Shown: positions 9,112 through 16,400, counted from the first letter of the stretch. The stretch is 64,000 bases of DNA from JBGPHT01 sp041484525 (GCA_041484525.1 JBGPHT010000013.1:1-64000), one strand, 5' to 3'. The notes: generated by a model from the sequence alone, not told the origin. Numbers and translations are program-made.

Positions 9112-9786
9112 ATGAAATTAGCCATCGTGGCCGGTTTGGCCTTTACAACATCGTTGTTAGCTATCGATAGGGAACCTGCCAAGCGGTTGGCCGAATCTGC
9201 GGCGGTTTTCTCGGAAGTAATGGCAGCACCCGACAAGGGGATTCCGCAGGATCTGCTCGAAAAGGCGCATTGCATCGTGATTGTGCCAAGCCTCAAGACA
9301 GGGGCCTTTATAGTCGGCGGGAAATACGGAAAAGGGTATCTGTCCTGCCGCAACAAGAGCGGCTCGGGTTGGTCCGCACCCGCCACGGTTCGCATCGAGG
9401 GCGGCAGCTTTGGCTTTCAGATCGGCGGCTCAACGACCGACCTGATCATGCTGGTGATGTCGGCACGCGGAGCGGACAAACTGCTTTCGAGCAAGTTCAC
9501 TCTGGGCGCCGAGGGATCGGTCGCGGCGGGTCCCGTGGGACGCACGGCGACGGCTCAAACGGACGCGCAGATGCACGCCGAGATTCTTTCGTGGTCGCGG
9601 TCGCAAGGATTGTTTGCCGGCCTGGCACTCGAAGGGGCCACTCTCCGGCAGGATCTGGATGACAACGCCACGCTATACGGCCAGAAATTGAAAAACCGCG
9701 ACATCGTGACTAGTGGGAGATCCGCACCGAAATCGGCCGGACCCCTGATGGCTCTCCTGAACAAGTACTCGCGTCACGAGCAGTAA
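9112..9786 (+). CDS. SYLF (Ysc84/DUF500) lipid-binding domain protein, secreted
   Basis: 224 residues. The ATG at 9112 follows AGGAG (9100-9104) and begins a signal peptide (MKLAIVAGLAFTTSLLA). The rest is one SYLF domain: PQDLLEKAHCIVIVPSLKTGAFIVGGKYGKGYLSCR, the glycine-rich GGSFGFQIGGSTTDLIMLVM, and LEGATLRQDLDDNATLYG. SYLF domains bind phosphoinositides in eukaryotes; the bacterial role is not established and an envelope-associated lipid-binding function is inferred. It stands alone, divergent from the Gfo/Idh gene and convergent with the quinoprotein, with a hairpin at 9797-9828. Confidence 0.85.
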   Translation: MKLAIVAGLAFTTSLLAIDREPAKRLAESAAVFSEVMAAPDKGIPQDLLEKAHCIVIVPSLKTGAFIVGGKYGKGYLSCRNKSGSGWSAPATVRIEGGSFGFQIGGSTTDLIMLVMSARGADKLLSSKFTLGAEGSVAAGPVGRTATAQTDAQMHAEILSWSRSQGLFAGLALEGATLRQDLDDNATLYGQKLKNRDIVTSGRSAPKSAGPLMALLNKYSRHEQ

Positions 9787-9796
9787 CGAATAACGA

Positions 9797-9828
9797 CCAA
9801 CCGCTCCCTCACCGTGGGGAGCGGTTGG
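9797..9828. terminator. Bidirectional hairpin between convergent genes
   Basis: A perfect 12-bp stem CCAACCGCTCCC/GGGAGCGGTTGG (9797-9808 and 9817-9828) with an 8-nt loop, directly after the SYLF gene and before the quinoprotein stop. There is no clear U-tract on either side, so intrinsic termination is likely but not certain. Confidence 0.6.
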
Positions 9829-9835
9829 CCGTATG

Positions 9836-12139
9836 TCATTCCGGCAGGGCAAACGCCAGCACATTCGATCCCGAACTGATAGCTACGTACTGCCGTCCGT
9901 TCGCCGTGTAAGTCATAGGTGAAGCTTTCGGTTCCTGGCTGGTCTCGAAGTGCCACAGAGTGCGGCCCGTCTTTGCGTCGACGGCCGCGAAGCCCCCGCT
10001 GGACTCGCTATAGAACACTAGGCCGCCCGCCGTTGACAGTGCGCCCCCGTAATTCGGCGTCGGAACTTTCTGCTCCACTTCCCACTTGATGTCGCCGGTC
10101 TGCATCTCGATAGCTCGCAGATAACGACGCGGCGGCTCACCTCCAGGCACGCTGAAGAGGCCTCCAGCAATGCTGCCGCCCGCGCGTCCCCGGCCGGCCG
10201 CCGGACGTCCGCCGAACTGCGTGCTGCGATACACGCCGCAATTCTCGATCGCCATCAGGTAGTAAAGGCCCGTAGCCGGATTGTACGCCGTCGACATCCA
10301 GTTTGCCGCACCACGGATGTCCGGACACGTCGGCGTACCTTCCGGAGTGGGCACGCTGCCGGGCAATTCGATGGGACGTCCCTTGGCGTCGATGCCGCTG
10401 GCCCACGTGATCTTCCGGGCGAAAGCCTTGGCCAGCAGCAACTCTCCGTTGGTGCGGTCAAGGACGTAATAGAAGCCGTTGCGATCGGCGTGCAGCAGGA
10501 GCTTCCGCTGCCGGCCCTGGAACATGGCGTCCACCAGTACGGCGGGCTGTACGGCATCCCAATCGTGAAGATCGTGCGGTGTGAACTGGAAATGCCAGCG
10601 CAGCTTTCCCGTCTTCGGATCGAGCGCCACGATGCAATCCGTATAGAGGTTGTCGCCCTTCCGATCGCTGCCGTCGGTATCGGGATACGGGTTGCCGGTG
10701 GGCCAGTAAAGCAGGTTCGTGCCAGGATCGTAACTGCCGGTGAGCCACGTGGAGCCGCCGCCCAATTTCATGGCGTCGCCCTGCCAGGTTTCCGACCCCG
10801 GCTCGCCTTTGAGCGGGATGGTCCAGAAGCGCCACGCAGGCTGCCCGGTGGTCGCGTGGTAGGCGGCAACGAAGCCGCGAATGCCTTCATCGGCGCCCAT
10901 GACCCCCGCCACTACGAGATCGCCCACCACCAGCGGCGCAACCGTGGCGCCGTAGTGCTGCGGCTCTTCGGGCATGTAGATGTCCCAGCGCAGCGCACCA
11001 GTAAGGCGGTCGAGGCAGATCAGGTGGGCATCGTCGGTGGTGGCGAAGACGCGGTCGCCCAGCAGGGCTGCGCCGCGATTCGCGCCTTTGACGGCATCGC
11101 CCGCGACGGTCCCGCCGGTGGAGCGCGGCCGCGAGTAGCTCCAGATCTCCTGCCCGCTCCGCGCGTCGAGTGCATAGACCTGGTTGGGGCCAGTCACGTA
11201 CATCACTCCGCCGGCGACGAGCGGCGTCATTTCCAGGCCGAAGTAAGGAATGGAATACACCCACTGGAGCGCCAGCTTTCCGACATTCTGCTGGTTGATC
11301 TGGTCGAGCGGGCTGTGTCGATTGCCGCTCAGATTGCCGTTGTAAGTCGGCCACTCTCCGGGCTTCGGATTGAGGGTCTGCTCCGCGGCGGCTCGATCGA
11401 CCGCTTCGTCGCTGACGGGCAGAGCGCCGGCGTGCAGGCCGCCCAGACGGCTGAGAAATGCGCTCAAGTTGCGCTCCTCTTCATCGGTGGCGCGGAGCGG
11501 CGGCATCACGGAAATCTTCTCGCGCCCGGTGATTTCGTACTCTCCTTCAGCCAGCAGAAGCAGGCGGCCATCGAGAGTCTGCAACTGCAGCGAGTGCAGC
11601 GTCTCCTTACGCGCGAACCCCTTGACGGTGCTGCCGTCGCGCAAGCGCACCGCGATCGTCGTGTAGCTGCCGGAGACCTGCGCATTGGGGTCCTTCAGCT
11701 TTCGCGTGAGGTCCGGCAGAGTGAGTTGGCGCCCGATATTGGTGAGGTCCGGCCCCACCGATTTGCCGCGCCCCCGGGCGGTGTGGCACGACCCGCATTG
11801 CCCCTTGCCGAAGAAGAATCGCTCACCCGCGGCCGCGTCGCCGTCGGGCGGCGCATCGAACGCCGCGGCGTTCACGGAACGGATCCACCGGGCCAACGCC
11901 TGCAACTCGTTTTCCGGCAGGTTGAAGGCAGGCATCCCGCCCGGCGTGCCGTTATGGATGATGTCGTGAATCTCGCTGGTGGAGCGGGTTCGCAGCCGGC
12001 GGCTCTTCGCCAAGGCCGGACCCCGGTCGGACCCCGCGGCATCGTCGCCGTGGCATGCCGCACAGCGCTGTGAATAAATCTCGCGCTCCTGCCCGAAGGC
12101 GATCCCGAGCGCCACAACTAACAGCCACGCGCCTCGCAT
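9836..12139 (-). CDS. PQQ-dependent dehydrogenase with two N-terminal cytochrome c domains
   Basis: 767 residues from the ATG at 12139; a TTG two codons earlier is less likely. A signal peptide (MRGAWLLVVALGIAFG) precedes a cytochrome c domain (CAACH, axial Met in GGMPAF). A second heme domain of the Planctomycetes/Verrucomicrobia type follows (CGSCHTARGRGKSVGPDLTNIG, then DGSTVKGFARK). From about residue 255 there is an eight-bladed quinoprotein propeller with repeated W motifs (TYNGNLSGNRHSPLDQIN, LQWVYSIPYFGLEMTPLV, WDAVQPAVL, TGRTLWHFET). The enzyme would oxidise an alcohol or sugar in the periplasm and pass electrons to its own hemes. The start lies 16 bp after the shell-protein stop, so it is probably the last gene of the aldolase-shell operon. 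Substrate unknown. Confidence 0.88.
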   Translation of the reverse strand: MRGAWLLVVALGIAFGQEREIYSQRCAACHGDDAAGSDRGPALAKSRRLRTRSTSEIHDIIHNGTPGGMPAFNLPENELQALARWIRSVNAAAFDAPPDGDAAAGERFFFGKGQCGSCHTARGRGKSVGPDLTNIGRQLTLPDLTRKLKDPNAQVSGSYTTIAVRLRDGSTVKGFARKETLHSLQLQTLDGRLLLLAEGEYEITGREKISVMPPLRATDEEERNLSAFLSRLGGLHAGALPVSDEAVDRAAAEQTLNPKPGEWPTYNGNLSGNRHSPLDQINQQNVGKLALQWVYSIPYFGLEMTPLVAGGVMYVTGPNQVYALDARSGQEIWSYSRPRSTGGTVAGDAVKGANRGAALLGDRVFATTDDAHLICLDRLTGALRWDIYMPEEPQHYGATVAPLVVGDLVVAGVMGADEGIRGFVAAYHATTGQPAWRFWTIPLKGEPGSETWQGDAMKLGGGSTWLTGSYDPGTNLLYWPTGNPYPDTDGSDRKGDNLYTDCIVALDPKTGKLRWHFQFTPHDLHDWDAVQPAVLVDAMFQGRQRKLLLHADRNGFYYVLDRTNGELLLAKAFARKITWASGIDAKGRPIELPGSVPTPEGTPTCPDIRGAANWMSTAYNPATGLYYLMAIENCGVYRSTQFGGRPAAGRGRAGGSIAGGLFSVPGGEPPRRYLRAIEMQTGDIKWEVEQKVPTPNYGGALSTAGGLVFYSESSGGFAAVDAKTGRTLWHFETSQEPKASPMTYTANGRQYVAISSGSNVLAFALPE

Positions 12140-12172
12140 GAGCAACCGTGGGTCGCTACTTGGGCAGCAGCG
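12135..12172. repeat. 38-bp inverted repeat, copy A (end of shell gene / start of quinoprotein)
   Basis: Covers the last codons and stop of the microcompartment gene and the quinoprotein start. It matches the reverse complement of 14653-14690 at 35 of 38 positions; the conserved part includes CGCTACTTGGGCAGCAGCG. In the other copy the start codon of the quinoprotein is altered (CAT becomes CAG on the plus strand). Confidence 0.85.
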
Positions 12173-12758
12173 ACAGCACGCCTTTGCTGGGGCTGGGAAT
12201 CACGTGCGCGGCGACGAGGCGGCCGAGACCTTCCACCTTGGCCTTCCCGGCGTCAATGGCCGCGCGAACCGCCGCCACATCCCCTTTGATGAGGACCGTG
12301 ATGTAGCCGCCGCCCAGTTTTTCGCGGGCCAACACCTCGACCGACGCCGTCTTCAACGCGGTGTCGATGGCCTCGAAGACGGCCGTGAAACCCTGGGTCT
12401 CGATGAGGCCCACGGCAAAACTCGATTGCTCGTTCATAGTATTCTCTGGCTTCTGAACCGTTAGCTGCTCGATCAGGGGACTGAACTCGGGCGGCGCTTC
12501 GTAGGCCGCGCGCGAAAGCTCGGATGGCCCCGGGATGACGTGCACCACCGCCGGAATCGCCATGGCAGCGGCCATTTCCTCTGCCGCGCGCGCCGCGTAC
12601 TCGATATCGCCGAGCGGCCCGTAAAGCTTCATGCAAACGCCGGGGCGGTCGTTCAACTCGGTCTGGAGTATGCGGACGCCGGAGCACTTTTCCATTGCGT
12701 CGAGCACCACCATGGCGGGCGACCAGCCGCCGATTTCGACAAACGCCAGTGCCTCCAT
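12156..12758 (-). CDS. Bacterial microcompartment shell protein, tandem BMC domains (BMC-T type)
   Basis: 200 residues with two BMC domains. Domain 1 (about 1-80, EALAFVEIGGWSPAMVVLDA to VVHVIPGPS) is divergent. Domain 2 (about 113-192, AVGLIETQGFTAVFEAIDTA, KLGGGYITVLIKGDVAAVRA, VAAHVIPSP) is a near-canonical PduA/CcmK-like hexamer fold. Tandem proteins form trimers that tile the shell as pseudohexamers and often gate larger metabolites. The start ATG shares one base with the TGA of the upstream aldolase (TGATG), indicating translational coupling. An internal Met108 (codon at 12437) directly precedes domain 2 and looks like a typical BMC-H start. No vertex (BMC-P) or other shell gene lies in the window. 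Confidence 0.92.
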   Translation of the reverse strand: MEALAFVEIGGWSPAMVVLDAMEKCSGVRILQTELNDRPGVCMKLYGPLGDIEYAARAAEEMAAAMAIPAVVHVIPGPSELSRAAYEAPPEFSPLIEQLTVQKPENTMNEQSSFAVGLIETQGFTAVFEAIDTALKTASVEVLAREKLGGGYITVLIKGDVAAVRAAIDAGKAKVEGLGRLVAAHVIPSPSKGVLSLLPK

Positions 12759-13771
12759 CAGAAGACACCCCGCTTCTCGAGCTCATGCATCACTTCGAAA
12801 ACCACCTGTTCCACTTTATCGTGCCCGATCTCGCGGACGCGCGGCGCGCAGCCGGCGGCGGGGCGGTCCACCAGCTCGAAATCCGCCAGGATGCACTGCA
12901 GAACCGAAGCCAGGGCGGTGCGGTCGGAGCGCTGCGCGCTGGTCTGGGGCTGGCGTCCCCGGCCGAAGCGAAAGCCGCGCAGCTCGGCGGCGGCGCGGAA
13001 GCCGTCCGGAAACTCGAACGGGTTGAGCATCGCATCGAACAACTCCAGAATGCGGAACTGCCACTTCATGGCTTCGTCGTATTTGCCGGCGCGCGAGAGT
13101 TCGTAGAGACGGCGCGTTACCTCCGGCACCGCATTGCTCGACGCGTTGGTGCCGCCGTCGCAGCCGATCATCAGCATCGGAACCAGCACCGCTTCCCAAC
13201 CGGTGAGAAAGGAAAAGTCGGGGCGGGCCGGGCGCACCGCGGCCATCATCCGCATCATGAAAGCCAAGTCGCCCGAAGAATCCTTGATGCCGATCACGCG
13301 CGGAAATTCAGCCGCCAGGCGGCGGATGGTGGGCACGTCGATGGGGCTCGCGAACATCGGAATGTTGTACAGCGTCACGTCGAGCGGCGTGTGGCGCGCG
13401 ATTTCGGCGAAGTACGCGTACACCGAGTCCGGCGCCAGCTTGTAATAGAACGGCGCGACGATGGCCACCGCCCGCACACCCATTTGCGCGTAGGCCTCGC
13501 AGGCCGCGAGGGTCTCCTTGACGTTGGCTTCGGCGGCGCCGGCCAGGATGGGAACGCGCCCGCCCGCCTGATCGGCGACCACCTGGACGATCCGGCGGCG
13601 CTCCTCCGCCGTAAAGCGCGTAAATTCGCCAGTCGAGCCGTTCGGGTAGAGACCATGGACACCGCGCTCGATCAGCCAGGAGACGAAACGGCGGAGCTCC
13701 GCCTCATTGATCTGGCCCTGTTCGTCCAACGGGACCAGCATCGGTGTGAAAATGCCTTCGAGCCTGGTCAA
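12758..13771 (-). CDS. DapA/NAL-family aldolase with C-terminal encapsulation-peptide-like helix
   Basis: 337 residues from a TTG at 13771, chosen because the family begins at TRLEGIFTPMLVPLD; a GTG at 13786 is the alternative, and codons further upstream come from the repeat at 13804-13876. Family motifs are present: PNGSTGEF (GxTGE loop), the Tyr in TLYNIP and the Schiff-base Lys in VIGIKDSSGD. It should cleave or form a 2-keto acid through a Lys-pyruvate imine, as KDG or N-acetylneuraminate aldolases do; true dihydrodipicolinate synthase is not implied. The usual family end falls near ADFELVD. About 35 further residues add a Pro/Ala/Gly linker and an amphipathic helix (HDKVEQVVFEVMHELEKRG) like microcompartment targeting peptides. 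First gene of the operon with the shell protein. Confidence 0.88.
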   Translation of the reverse strand: MTRLEGIFTPMLVPLDEQGQINEAELRRFVSWLIERGVHGLYPNGSTGEFTRFTAEERRRIVQVVADQAGGRVPILAGAAEANVKETLAACEAYAQMGVRAVAIVAPFYYKLAPDSVYAYFAEIARHTPLDVTLYNIPMFASPIDVPTIRRLAAEFPRVIGIKDSSGDLAFMMRMMAAVRPARPDFSFLTGWEAVLVPMLMIGCDGGTNASSNAVPEVTRRLYELSRAGKYDEAMKWQFRILELFDAMLNPFEFPDGFRAAAELRGFRFGRGRQPQTSAQRSDRTALASVLQCILADFELVDRPAAGCAPRVREIGHDKVEQVVFEVMHELEKRGVF

Positions 13772-13803
13772 GCCACAAGGATACACGGAACGAACCCACT
13801 GAG

Positions 13804-13876
13804 GCCACAGATGGACACGGATGGACACGGATAACAATTTGCTATTTATCTGCGTGCATCTGTGTCCATCAGTGGC
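13804..13876. repeat. Imperfect inverted repeat of GATGGACAC type
   Basis: Two 31-bp arms (13804-13834 and 13846-13876) with 5 mismatches and an 11-nt loop. The left arm also holds a perfect 10-bp tandem duplication ATGGACACGG (13811-13830). It lies between the divergent aldolase and SGNH genes. Similar GATGGACACAGATG repeats are common interspersed noncoding elements in acidobacterial and related genomes (recognition from memory). Confidence 0.7.
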
Positions 13877-13913
13877 CCGATAGCCTTTTCTACATCCTGT
13901 TAGAATTTCTGGC

Positions 13914-14615
13914 ATGCGACTTTCAGCCGTTTTGGTTTGTCTATCCGCGGCGTGGGCCCAGCCAGCCGCTACACCACCGGTACGGCGCTCGCTCGGCGAT
14001 GTGGCGGCGCTCGGACGCTATGCCGCCGAAAACGCGAAAGTCCAGCCACCCAAGCCGGACGAAGAGCGCGTGGTCTTCATGGGGGACTCCATCACCGATT
14101 TCTGGGGGCGCCGCTACGGCAAGTTTTTCCCCGGCAAGCCGTATATCAATCGCGGCATCAGCGCTCAACTCACGCCCCAGATGCTTCTCCGCTTCCGGCC
14201 GGACGTGATTGCGCTGCATCCCAAAGTCGTAGTGATCCTTGCCGGGACCAACGACATCGGCGGCAGCCTGGGGCCCGTGCCGCCCGAAGCGACGCGCGAC
14301 AACATCATGTCGATGGTCGATCTGGCGCGCGCGCACGGCATCCGGGTCGTGCTCTCTTCCCTGACGCCGGTATGCGATTTGCTTGGGCCGCAAACCGACA
14401 AGCGTCCCGTCGAGAAACTGCGCGAGTTAAACGCCTGGATGAAGGAATACGCCGTCCGCGAGAAGATAGTGTTCCTGGATTACTGGCCGGCCATGCTGGA
14501 TGACAAGGGGATGCTTCGTGCGGAGCTCACCTTCGACGGACTGCATCCGAACGATGCCGGATACGCCGTGATGGGGCCGCTCGCCGCGCAGGCCATCGCG
14601 GCCGCTCTCAAGTGA
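13914..14615 (+). CDS. Secreted SGNH/GDSL-family hydrolase (esterase)
   Basis: 233 residues with a short signal peptide (MRLSAVLVCLSAAWA). The SGNH blocks are present: block I FMGDSITDFWG with the nucleophile Ser, block II Gly in INRGISAQ, block III GTNDIGG and block V DGLHPND with the catalytic Asp/His. These enzymes deacylate carbohydrates or lipids; bacterial secreted members include pectin and rhamnogalacturonan acetylesterases. It converges on a GH28 pectinase gene, which makes acetyl-pectin a reasonable guess. Substrate is inferred from context only. Confidence 0.88.
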   Translation: MRLSAVLVCLSAAWAQPAATPPVRRSLGDVAALGRYAAENAKVQPPKPDEERVVFMGDSITDFWGRRYGKFFPGKPYINRGISAQLTPQMLLRFRPDVIALHPKVVVILAGTNDIGGSLGPVPPEATRDNIMSMVDLARAHGIRVVLSSLTPVCDLLGPQTDKRPVEKLRELNAWMKEYAVREKIVFLDYWPAMLDDKGMLRAELTFDGLHPNDAGYAVMGPLAAQAIAAALK

Positions 14616-14652
14616 TCGCGCCTTCCGTCAGCGGAACCTGGCCGACCACGCC

Positions 14653-14690
14653 CGCTGCTGCCCAAGTAGCGGCCCGCGGTTGCTCCTGCG
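14653..14690. repeat. 38-bp inverted repeat, copy B
   Basis: The inverted near-copy (35/38) of 12135-12172, sitting in the 79-bp gap between the SGNH hydrolase and GH28 genes. Read on the plus strand it reproduces the last codons and stop of the shell gene (CGCTGCTGCCCAAGTAGCG) without the rest of that gene. Confidence 0.85.
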
Positions 14691-14694
14691 TATC

Positions 14695-16281
14695 TTAGAA
14701 CTCGCGCCTGTCCGTTTTGGCCACGTGCACGTCCGCAATGGGCTGGCAGTAGTGCGCATCGAAGTTCTCGACATTCTTCAGCACGAACGTCGGGATTTCG
14801 GCCGCCTTCTGCGCTTTGACGTGCTGAAAAACGGCGCCGTTCACCTGGTCCAGCACGAATGCGGGGCGCCGATCTTCGCGCAGGAAACCGACTTCCACAT
14901 TTGCCAGCTCGATCCCCTTCGCGTGACGGATGAAAAACCCGTAGGCGGGCAACATCCCGAACATCGACGGCTCGGGATACTCCTTCTCCCGCTCCGGTGT
15001 CTCGTACGGCTCGCGCGGAGGCACGCCACCGGAGGCACGGAAAAAGAACGTATTCACGAGATCCGCAGGCTGCTTCGCCACCTGGTCCAGGTTGAGACCG
15101 CCCCGATACCAGATGCGAATGTTGCTGAGTTTGACATCCTCGATGTCGTGGCCGGGGATGCCGCTGACGATCGAACCATAGCGGGGGTCGGCATCGTAGA
15201 CCACCACGTCGCTGATGGTCACGCGCTTTATCGAGCCGATCGCCGTTCCCTCCGGCGCCCGCATGCGGCTGCCGAGGCGAATGAAGATCGGGGCATTCGA
15301 CACCTCCCGCATGGTGATATTCGAGATGGCTATATCTTCCACCTTCGCCCCATCCACCGACTCGATGGCGAGGCCGCGCGAGCGGTCGAAGACCACGTTG
15401 GAAATCGTGATGTTCCGGAAATCGCCTTCGGTTTCCGTGCCGATTTTGATGCGGCCGGTGGGACCGTCGCGATCCGGCGCCTGCTTGACGGTCCGCTTGT
15501 TCGTGCCGTCGAGCAGAGAGCCGATATCGTAGCCGCTCACCAATCCATTCACGATCGTCACGTTTTCGGTGGCGCGCGCGAATCCGAGCGCATGCGTGCC
15601 CTTCAGCACCAGCGCATCATCGTTGGGCGCGTTGATGCTCGTGTTCGAGACGCGAACGTTGCGGCAGCCGTCGAGGTCGATGCCGTCGCGGTTGGTGTCG
15701 ATCTTGAGATTGTCGATCGTCAGGTTGTCCACTCCGGTCGCCAGAATGCCGAAGTGCCCGCCGTTCAGGATGGAAAAATCGCGCAGCGTCACGTTGCGGC
15801 TCAGCTTCAGTGCGATGAGCTTGTCGCCGCCGCCTCCGCGCTCGCCCCTGGTCAATGCTTTGCCCGAGAGCAAACCGCTTCCCACGATCGAGACATTCTC
15901 CAGGCCCTCGCCCCAGATCAAACTGTTGTGAAAGTGGCTGTGGCCGAAATCCTGAAACTTGTCCCATTGGTTCGGCTCTGCCGCATCGTACGCGGCAGGG
16001 TCGGCGGACGCTTCGAGAGTGGTCCCATGCTCGAATTGCAGCGTGATGTTGCTCTTCAGTCGAATCGAACCTGTGGAGTAGGTGCCAGCCGGAAAATACA
16101 CCGTCCCGCCACCCGCGGCGGAGGCTGCGTCGATGGCTTTGTTGATGGCTTCCCGATCGGCGGTCTTGCCGTCGGCCTTGGCGCCGAAGGTCTTCACGTC
16201 GAACGTCGCCGCACCAAGTGGCAGCGATAGGCCCACGCAAACCACGAGGGCGGAATACCAAACGACCCGAGCCTTCGACAT
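14695..16281 (-). CDS. Secreted glycoside hydrolase family 28 (polygalacturonase-like)
   Basis: 528 residues with a signal peptide ending near LGAA. The pectate-lyase-superfamily start TFDVKTFGAKADGKTADREA leads into a right-handed beta-helix. GH28 catalytic blocks are recognisable: NRDGIDLDGCRNV (NTD-like), PNDDALVLK (DDC-like with Ala for Cys), the GGHFGI turn and RIKIGTE (the RIK substrate-binding motif). It would hydrolyse galacturonan or rhamnogalacturonan linkages outside the cytoplasm. The 5' region abuts palindrome copy 2. Its partner SGNH esterase and the 2-keto-acid aldolase nearby suggest pectin-derived uronate use. Confidence 0.88.
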   Translation of the reverse strand: MSKARVVWYSALVVCVGLSLPLGAATFDVKTFGAKADGKTADREAINKAIDAASAAGGGTVYFPAGTYSTGSIRLKSNITLQFEHGTTLEASADPAAYDAAEPNQWDKFQDFGHSHFHNSLIWGEGLENVSIVGSGLLSGKALTRGERGGGGDKLIALKLSRNVTLRDFSILNGGHFGILATGVDNLTIDNLKIDTNRDGIDLDGCRNVRVSNTSINAPNDDALVLKGTHALGFARATENVTIVNGLVSGYDIGSLLDGTNKRTVKQAPDRDGPTGRIKIGTETEGDFRNITISNVVFDRSRGLAIESVDGAKVEDIAISNITMREVSNAPIFIRLGSRMRAPEGTAIGSIKRVTISDVVVYDADPRYGSIVSGIPGHDIEDVKLSNIRIWYRGGLNLDQVAKQPADLVNTFFFRASGGVPPREPYETPEREKEYPEPSMFGMLPAYGFFIRHAKGIELANVEVGFLREDRRPAFVLDQVNGAVFQHVKAQKAAEIPTFVLKNVENFDAHYCQPIADVHVAKTDRREF

Positions 16282-16292
16282 CCTGCCTCCTG

Positions 16293-16400
16293 CAATTTCG
16301 GGGACAGGCTACACAACCTCGAAATTCGCCGGTAAAGTCTCAAACTAGCGCTGTTGCCCTCTGGCGAATTTCGAGGTTGTGTAGCCTGTCCCCGAAATTG
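16293..16400. repeat. REP/BIME-like palindrome, copy 2
   Basis: A perfect 38-bp inverted repeat (16293-16330 and 16363-16400) around a 32-nt loop, in the gap between the divergent GH28 and hybrid kinase genes. The arm core is identical over 32 bp to copy 1 at 6429-6511, but the loop sequence and length differ. Confidence 0.9.

Noticed and set aside
12758..13771. Reading the aldolase as dihydrodipicolinate synthase (dapA) for lysine synthesis
   Set aside because: Family-level motifs are shared by several pyruvate aldolases; the operon with a shell protein and the C-terminal tail argue for catabolism, and no lysine genes are near.
13811..13830. Tandem ATGGACACGG copies as a possible CRISPR or VNTR array
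   Set aside because: Only two units with no spacers; explained as part of the interspersed inverted repeat. No CRISPR array or cas gene was seen anywhere in the window.
14680..16230. Long open frame (516 codons) on the plus strand opposite the GH28 gene
   Set aside because: It mirrors the codon pattern of the GH28 gene, has no family resemblance or SD, and long antisense frames are common at this GC content. The same holds for the frames opposite the quinoprotein (10490-12073) and the DUF1501 gene (36378-37796).
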